A stretch of 37,881 nt of DNA. Source: Methanocrinis alkalitolerans. GTDB lineage: Archaea > Halobacteriota > Methanosarcinia > Methanotrichales > Methanotrichaceae. The stretch covers positions 1 through 37,881 of the forward strand of contig NZ_JARFPL010000025.1 in the NCBI RefSeq assembly GCF_029167205.1, read 5' to 3'. This document shows, one piece after another, positions 33,291 to 37,881 of this stretch. Both the position numbers and the translations under genes were made by a program. The notes beneath the pieces are model-generated. The model searched no databases and was not told the DNA's origin. It saw only the letters and a program-made list of their open reading frames with translations. Position 1 is the stretch's first letter; each line of letters begins with the position of its first letter.

Positions 33291-33386
33291 AGGCGGATAT
33301 GATGACGTTTTCATTTACTAAAAGCTCGGGGCCGGTCCTCTTCAAGATGGGATATCCGAGGGGGTGATACCACGTATCGGTTCAAG

Positions 33387-34817
33387 ATGCTGATCGACGG
33401 AAAGCAGGTGGATTCAATGGCCGGAAAGGCTGCCACGATAACGAATCCCGCCACAGGAGAGGCTGTGGCAGAGGTCTCCATGGGAGAAAGGGCGGATGCG
33501 ATCCTCGCCCTGGAGGCGGCGGCGAGGGCCTTTCCAGGATGGTCGAAGGCCGACCCGAGGGAGCGGGGAGACCTCCTCCGCCGGGGGGCGGAAACGGTCC
33601 GGGATGGGATCGAAGAGATCGCCCGGCTCCTTACGATGGAGCAGGGAAAGCCCCTGAGGTTCGCGAGGAGGGAGGTGGAAAGCTCTGCAGAGGCCCTCGA
33701 CTACTACGCCGGGGAGGGGGAGAGGATCTCCGGCGAGGTCGTCCCTGTTTCGAGGGGAAGTCGAAGCCTCATCATCAGGCAGCCTCTGGGGGTTGCCGCC
33801 ATCATATCCCCCTGGAACTACCCCGCAGACCTCCTCGCCTGGAAGCTGGCCCCGGCCCTCGCCGCCGGCTGCACCGTCGTCGCCAAGCCTTCCAGCCACA
33901 CGCCGCTGGCCGCCACCAGGTTCGTGATGGCGCTGGCCGAGGCTGGCCTCCCCTCGGGGGTCCTCAACCTCATCCACGGTTCGGGGCGGGAAGTCGGCAG
34001 AGAGCTGGTGGAGAGCCCCATCCCCCGGAAGGTCTCCTTCACCGGGGAGACGGATACGGGGAAGTGGATTATGGAGCGGGCGGCTCGGACCCTCAAGCGG
34101 CTATCCCTGGAGCTGGGGGGCAGCTCCCCCGCAATCGTCTGCGAGGACGCCGAAATCGATGAGGCGGCTGCAGCCTGCGTCCAGAGGGCCTTTTCGAACA
34201 TGGGGCAGATCTGCATCAGCGTCAACAGGATCTACGTCCACAATTCCATCGCCGAGGAGTTCACCACGGAGCTGGTGAGAAGGACAGAGCAGCTCCGGAT
34301 CGGCGACGGCCTCGACCCCGAGGTCGACCTCGGCCCCATCTTCAGCGAGGCCCAGAGGGAGAAGACGGAGGCTCACATAGCCGACGCCCAGAAGAAGGGT
34401 GCGAGGATCCTCTTCGGAGGGAGGAGGCCCGAAGGGGAAAAGTTCCGCCGGGGGTTCTTCTTCCTGCCCACCGTCCTCGACCGGATGGACCATTCCATGA
34501 GGATGATGAGGGAGGAGACCTTCGGTCCCGTGGCGCCGATGATGAGCTTCGATACGGACGAGGAGGCCTTGAAGCTCGCCAACGACTCGCGGTACGGCCT
34601 GGCCGCCTACGTCTTCACCGCTGATATGACGAGGGCGTTCTGGTTTGCCGAACGTCTGGAGGCGGGGTCTGTCGGGATCAATACGACCAACGTCATCGTC
34701 CCGAAGGCCCCCTTCGGCGGCTGGAAGGAGAGCGGGATCGGTCGCGAGCGGTCCCGGGCCGCCCTTCGCGAGTACATGGAGGAGAAGCACATCAGGATCG
34801 GTCTAAGGGGGGATTAA
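33387..34817 (+). CDS. NAD(P)-dependent aldehyde dehydrogenase (succinate-semialdehyde dehydrogenase-like)
   Basis: A 476-residue ALDH-superfamily enzyme with SPWNYPADL (Asn 144), LELGGSSPAIV (general base Glu 242), the catalytic Cys 276 in NMGQICISVNRIYV, EETFGPVAP and a C-terminal APFGGWKESGIGRE. It oxidises an aldehyde to the acid with NAD(P)+; the specificity is not clear, the nearest pattern being succinate-semialdehyde or lactaldehyde dehydrogenases. It is divergent from the fmd operon. A GGTGAT lies too far from the ATG (17 bases) to be a normal ribosome binding site. An aldehyde source or formaldehyde link to the neighbouring C1 enzymes is speculative. Confidence 0.9.
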   Translation: MLIDGKQVDSMAGKAATITNPATGEAVAEVSMGERADAILALEAAARAFPGWSKADPRERGDLLRRGAETVRDGIEEIARLLTMEQGKPLRFARREVESSAEALDYYAGEGERISGEVVPVSRGSRSLIIRQPLGVAAIISPWNYPADLLAWKLAPALAAGCTVVAKPSSHTPLAATRFVMALAEAGLPSGVLNLIHGSGREVGRELVESPIPRKVSFTGETDTGKWIMERAARTLKRLSLELGGSSPAIVCEDAEIDEAAAACVQRAFSNMGQICISVNRIYVHNSIAEEFTTELVRRTEQLRIGDGLDPEVDLGPIFSEAQREKTEAHIADAQKKGARILFGGRRPEGEKFRRGFFFLPTVLDRMDHSMRMMREETFGPVAPMMSFDTDEEALKLANDSRYGLAAYVFTADMTRAFWFAERLEAGSVGINTTNVIVPKAPFGGWKESGIGRERSRAALREYMEEKHIRIGLRGD

Positions 34818-34823
34818 TCTTAA

Positions 34824-34876
34824 GACCCTTTTTAAGGTCGCCTCCCAGGCAATTTCGCTGGATGGTCTTTTAGCTG
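34824..34876 (+). terminator. T-run and imperfect hairpin after the aldehyde dehydrogenase gene
   Basis: CTTAAGACCCTTTTT follows the stop by a few bases; a U-run alone can end archaeal transcripts. Further on, CTCCCAGGCA and TGCCTGGAG form an imperfect inverted repeat around a loop of about 25 bases, ending near 34883. Confidence 0.3.
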
Positions 34877-34921
34877 CCTGGAGCTGAGGAGATTGAATCT
34901 CGGTCAGCTGAGGGGAACGTT

Positions 34922-34984
34922 CTTATAAGTTTACATTAATGCTTACTTAATAGATAAAAGTAAGCAAATGTGCTTACTTATAAG
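34922..34984 (+). promoter_or_regulatory. modA control region: palindromic operator between two CTTATAAG boxes
   Basis: A perfect palindrome TGCTTACTT-N9-AAGTAAGCA spans 34940-34966, and a third half-site TGCTTACTTA lies at 34971-34980. Identical TATA-like CTTATAAG boxes lie on both sides (34922-34929 and 34977-34984); the second overlaps the third half-site and suits a transcription start about 23 bases before modA. This looks like a repressor or activator site in a tandem promoter. It is unlike the E. coli ModE site. Control by molybdate/tungstate is inferred from the gene it precedes. Confidence 0.58.
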
Positions 34985-35027
34985 ATGGGCGAAAAAGATG
35001 GGCGAAAATTCCGGAGGAAGAAGATCG

Positions 35028-35876
35028 ATGATCAAGAGATTTGTGTTGTTAGCCTCGATTGCGGTGCTGGTTTTTGCCTCGTCTGCAGGATCGGCTGATG
35101 GGCCAGAAGAGCTCGTCGTCTTCACAGCGGCGTCGTTGACAGGCGCTTTCGGCGAGATATGTCAGATATACGAGAAAGAAACCGGCATCAAGGTCGTCTC
35201 CAACTTCGATGGCTCCCAGGCTCTCCGCACTCAGATAGAACATGGAGCCTACGCCGACGTCTTCGCCTCTGCAAATAATAAGCAGATGAATGCTCTCATG
35301 GGTCTTGGGCTGATGGAAAACAACAGCATCTCCATCTTCACCAGGAATAAGCTGTCGTTGATAATTCCCAAGGATAATCCGGCGGGGATATCCAACCTCC
35401 GCGACATTGCGAAGCCAGGGGTTAAGATCGTCATAGGGACGAAGGATGTGCCAGTAGGCGATTATGCGCTGCAGATCATAGACAAGCTGGGAGATGATCC
35501 TGCATGGGGTCCAGAATATAAAGAGAAGGTCCTGGCCAACATAATCTCCCAGGAGACTAGCGTCAACTATGTTGTGACCAAGATAGCTTTGGGGGAGGCC
35601 GATGTGGGCTTTGCCTATGTATCCGATGTCACGTTGGAACTGTCGAGCAGAGTTAGCCAGATCGAGATACCAGACGAGTACAACATCATCGCTGAGTATC
35701 CCATGGGAATAACGTCCGAATCCAGATACGCCGCAGAAGCTCTCAATTTTATAAATTTTGTAAAATCTGAAGAGGGCAGAGCCGTTTTGGAGAAATACGG
35801 ATTCTCACCGGTGTTGGATTCTGTCGCTGCATCAGACGTATCCGCCACCACAGACGGGGCGATGGCAGCTGCTTGA
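35028..35876 (+). CDS. modA: Molybdate/tungstate ABC transporter substrate-binding protein ModA
   Basis: A secreted binding protein of about 282 residues. From ATG 35028 (GGAGG ten bases upstream) a basic start and hydrophobic stretch (MIKRFVLLASIAVLVFA) form a signal peptide, probably cut near SAGSA. The mature part has the ModA pattern: VFTAASLTGAF, NFDGSQALRTQIEHGAYADVFASAN, IGTKDVPVGDYAL, ALGEADVGFAYVSD. It captures molybdate or tungstate for the ModB permease two genes on. A longer frame from 34968 would run through the operator region and lacks a start signal. No lipobox cysteine is seen, so membrane anchoring is not evident; the tail is Ala-rich. Confidence 0.9.
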   Translation: MIKRFVLLASIAVLVFASSAGSADGPEELVVFTAASLTGAFGEICQIYEKETGIKVVSNFDGSQALRTQIEHGAYADVFASANNKQMNALMGLGLMENNSISIFTRNKLSLIIPKDNPAGISNLRDIAKPGVKIVIGTKDVPVGDYALQIIDKLGDDPAWGPEYKEKVLANIISQETSVNYVVTKIALGEADVGFAYVSDVTLELSSRVSQIEIPDEYNIIAEYPMGITSESRYAAEALNFINFVKSEEGRAVLEKYGFSPVLDSVAASDVSATTDGAMAAA

Positions 35877-35897
35877 GCCGCATTCTTCGTCTGGGGA

Positions 35898-35922
35898 CAG
35901 GCAGGCAACGATCGCCTGCCTG
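35898..35922 (+). terminator. Perfect 9-bp hairpin after modA
   Basis: CAGGCAGGC, a 7-base loop and GCCTGCCTG lie 22 bases after the modA stop. No T-run follows. It separates modA from the next gene and may lower read-through or protect the modA message, common for binding-protein genes. Confidence 0.5.
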
Positions 35923-36004
35923 CACCTTGATATGAATAAGATGGATTTAAATCGGTTCATGCCGCAAGTCGTCGGGGCATACGATCCGGGTGCATGCGTT
36001 TTCA

Positions 36005-36023
36005 TATATTAAATACTATTTAA
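36005..36023 (+). promoter_or_regulatory. TATA-rich promoter of the SDR gene
   Basis: ATATTAAATACTATTTAAG lies 26-44 bases before the ATG at 36049 and contains two overlapping TATA-like boxes. With the hairpin behind modA it implies that the SDR gene is transcribed separately. No GCTTACTT element is present here. Confidence 0.45.
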
Positions 36024-36048
36024 GTCCATATTATATGTGGTGATTGAA

Positions 36049-36846
36049 ATGGAGCGAAAAGATAATGGACGGCTGGAAGGGAGAACTGCGATAGTTACCG
36101 GATCGACTTATGGGATAGGGGAGGCGATAGCAAAGGTGCTGTCAAGCGAAGGCGCAATCTCGATCATTACCGGGAGGACGGATGAGGAGGGCGAGAGAGT
36201 CGCTGAGGAGATAAAATCAGCTGGTGGAGCCGCAGAGTTCCATCATCTGGACGTGACGGATGAGAAGGAGGTCGACGAGGTCACACGGGCCACCTACGAG
36301 AAATACGGCAAGATAGACATCCTGGTGAACAACGCAGGTATAGCTGGTCCAAACAAGCCAACCCACGAATACACAAGGGAAGAATGGGAGTACGTCTTCG
36401 ACGTTAACGTCACGGGTGCATTCCTCTGCACCAAGCATGTTGTACCTTACATGAAGAAGAGGGGAGGCGGAAATATCGTCTACATATCATCGATATACGG
36501 AATAGTAGGAGCCCAGGACATTCCCGCCTACCACGCAACGAAGGCTTCAAACAGGATAATGGCCAAAATAGATGCCCTCCTCTATGCGAAGGACAATATA
36601 AGGGTCAACTCCGTCCATCCGGGTTTCATCTGGACGCCGCTGGTCAAGGATTTCCTCACAGATCAATCTGAAAATTTGGGGGGGACTATCGAGGATCTGA
36701 GAAGAGAGCTGGACGCAGCGCATCCAATAGGCCACATCGGAGAGCCCAATGACATCGCCTACGGTGTGTTGTACCTAGTCTCGGACGAGGCTAAGTTTGT
36801 TACAGGGTCGGAGTTAGTCATAGACGGGGGGTACACCAGCAGGTGA
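36049..36846 (+). CDS. Short-chain dehydrogenase/reductase (SDR) family protein
   Basis: A 265-residue classical SDR with the cofactor motif TGSTYGIG at 17-24, NNAG at 94-97, a catalytic Ser-Tyr-Lys set (Ser 148, Tyr 161, Lys 165 in YHATK) and C-terminal SDEAKFVTGSELVIDGGYTSR. Residues after the second strand (TGRTDEE) leave NAD or NADP open. It resembles 3-oxoacyl-ACP reductase/glucose dehydrogenase-type SDRs, but the substrate is unknown. ATG 36049 follows GGTGAT at five bases; GTG codons at 36037 and 36040 are less likely. It lies between modA and modB, an unusual place for an SDR. Confidence 0.9.
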   Translation: MERKDNGRLEGRTAIVTGSTYGIGEAIAKVLSSEGAISIITGRTDEEGERVAEEIKSAGGAAEFHHLDVTDEKEVDEVTRATYEKYGKIDILVNNAGIAGPNKPTHEYTREEWEYVFDVNVTGAFLCTKHVVPYMKKRGGGNIVYISSIYGIVGAQDIPAYHATKASNRIMAKIDALLYAKDNIRVNSVHPGFIWTPLVKDFLTDQSENLGGTIEDLRRELDAAHPIGHIGEPNDIAYGVLYLVSDEAKFVTGSELVIDGGYTSR

Positions 36847-36968
36847 CTTCATCGAGAAGTTATAATGCCCTCTCTTGGAGGCTCTGCCAGGAAGCCGAGC
36901 CCCTTACGTCAACTACAGCAAAGAGAGGATCTTATGACGATGGCGTCTAGCTCTCTTGAAGTTCGAGG

Positions 36969-37766
36969 ATGAATCTCTTGAGGGATATAGCTCTGAAGGC
37001 TGGAATTGCCCTGGTCATCTGCCTGACCATGGCTTTCATAGCTTTGCCGATAGCATCTCTCTTCCTCAAAAGCTCCCCGGATGCAGTGCTCCGGTCCATG
37101 AACGATCCAGCGGTGAAGGACGCCCTTCGACTGAGCATCACGACCTCCACCCTTACCACTTTGATAGTGATCCTCATGGGAACGCCCGTGGCTTACGTCA
37201 ACGCCCGCTTCAGCTATTTCGGCAAAGAGATGGTGGATTCCTTAATCGATCTGCCTGTGATCATGCCTCCGGCAGTTGCTGGAATTGCCCTCCTGATGGC
37301 CTTTGGGCGGATGGGAATAGTCGGACAACACCTGAACACCTTCGGCCTTTCCATCGCCTTCACCACCCTTGCGGTGATTATGGCCCAGGTATTTGTATCC
37401 TCTCCATTTTACATCCGCCAAGCCAGGACAAGCTTCGAAGACGTCGATCTATCCTTCGAAAATGCTGCGCGCACCCTGGGGGCCACCAGGATCTATGCCT
37501 TCTTCCACGTCACCCTGCCCATAGCCATGAACGGCCTGATCTCCGGGGCCATCATGGCCTTTGCCCGATCTCTGGGTGAGTTCGGTGCCACAATAATGTT
37601 CGCCGGCAACTTCCAGGGAAGGACGCAGACCATGCCTCTGGCCATTTATACTACCATGCAGGGAGATCTGGATGTGGCTCTCTGTCTTGCTCTGATCCTG
37701 GTTGCCATATCATTTCTGATCATCGCACTGGTAAAAAACCTCACCCACCGGATGGGCACTATCTAG
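36969..37766 (+). CDS. modB: Molybdate/tungstate ABC transporter permease ModB
   Basis: A 265-residue inner membrane permease with about five to six hydrophobic segments (first at about 8-35) and the binding-protein-dependent transport EAA loop (ENAARTLGATRIYAFFHVTLP), followed by GLISGAIMAFARSLGEFGATIMFAGN, a sequence typical of ModB/WtpB. It pairs with ModA and an ATPase, ModC. ATG 36969 has GAGG immediately before it, so initiation may be weak or coupled to a 35-codon upstream frame (36865-36972) whose stop overlaps it as ATGA. No modC is seen in the remaining 115 bases. Confidence 0.9.
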   Translation: MNLLRDIALKAGIALVICLTMAFIALPIASLFLKSSPDAVLRSMNDPAVKDALRLSITTSTLTTLIVILMGTPVAYVNARFSYFGKEMVDSLIDLPVIMPPAVAGIALLMAFGRMGIVGQHLNTFGLSIAFTTLAVIMAQVFVSSPFYIRQARTSFEDVDLSFENAARTLGATRIYAFFHVTLPIAMNGLISGAIMAFARSLGEFGATIMFAGNFQGRTQTMPLAIYTTMQGDLDVALCLALILVAISFLIIALVKNLTHRMGTI

Positions 37767-37881
37767 AAATCGAGTGATATTCAGCTTTCGGGAACAAAAT
37801 GCCGTTTTACTTTATCTCCATATCTCTAAAGTTTTCGCGAGAATTGGGTGAAATCTAAATTATCGCACAATATAGTTAATC

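Noticed and set aside
34940..34980. CRISPR-like repeats (three GCTTACTT copies)
   Set aside because: Repeats are too short, one is inverted, and spacing is 5-9 bases; an operator explains them better.
37767..37881. Start of modC at the window end
   Set aside because: The last 115 bases are AT-rich and show no open frame with ABC ATPase N-terminal sequence.

Overview
The window looks like a chromosomal segment of a methanogenic archaeon of the Methanosarcinales, most likely a Methanothrix/Methanosaeta-type (Methanotrichaceae) genome. This assignment is inference. It rests on a complete fmdEFACDB formylmethanofuran dehydrogenase operon in the gene order known from Methanosarcina barkeri, archaeal SRP19, the methanogen families DUF2209, DUF211 and UPF0280, a siroheme/Ahb-type heme branch, A/T-rich TATA boxes just upstream of genes and a GC-rich coding style. 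No rRNA, tRNA, CRISPR array or insertion sequence was recognised.

Layout. (1) 107-3054 is an AT-rich island with a DUF4062/NB-ARC STAND ATPase, a class often linked to defence, split into two reading frames. (2) 3135-5694 holds a ferredoxin-like protein and a NifB-family radical SAM protein (both minus strand), then SRP19 and DUF211. (3) 5771-10909 is a tight plus-strand run: PHP phosphoesterase, DUF2209, HflX GTPase, UPF0280 and UvrB. (4) 10966-14285 carries a carboxymuconolactone-decarboxylase-like protein, a CPA2 cation/proton antiporter with TrkA domains, the decayed 5' part of a metallo-beta-lactamase-fold gene and a 41-residue small gene. (5) 14501-19302 is a minus-strand tetrapyrrole operon: hemL, hemC, a cobA-hemD fusion and an ahbC-like radical SAM gene. 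(6) larC follows with its own promoter.

(7) 20752-33245 is the centrepiece, one minus-strand run of about 12.5 kb: fmdE-F-A-C-D-B, a formate-dehydrogenase catalytic subunit, an FdhD homologue without the CxxC motif, a DUF364 protein, and a second, larger formate-dehydrogenase catalytic subunit with a NuoG-like iron-sulfur N-terminus. It therefore encodes three molybdo/tungstopterin active-site subunits, each with Cys at the active site, but no F420-binding FdhB. (8) Divergent from it lies an aldehyde dehydrogenase, followed by modA, a short-chain dehydrogenase and modB of a molybdate/tungstate transporter.

The genes of (7) and (8) fit together: metal uptake (Mod), cofactor sulfuration (FdhD-like), three metal-pterin enzymes acting at the formyl/formate/CO2 level, and an eight-cluster polyferredoxin. 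A palindrome TGCTTACTT-N9-AAGTAAGCA lies upstream of modA, and its core GCTTACTT recurs beside the TATA box of the fmd promoter, suggesting shared Mo/W-responsive control. The best candidate for an undescribed system is this Fmd-Fdh-Fdh operon, a possible formate/CO2 module hard-wired to formylmethanofuran dehydrogenase in a lineage regarded as acetoclastic.
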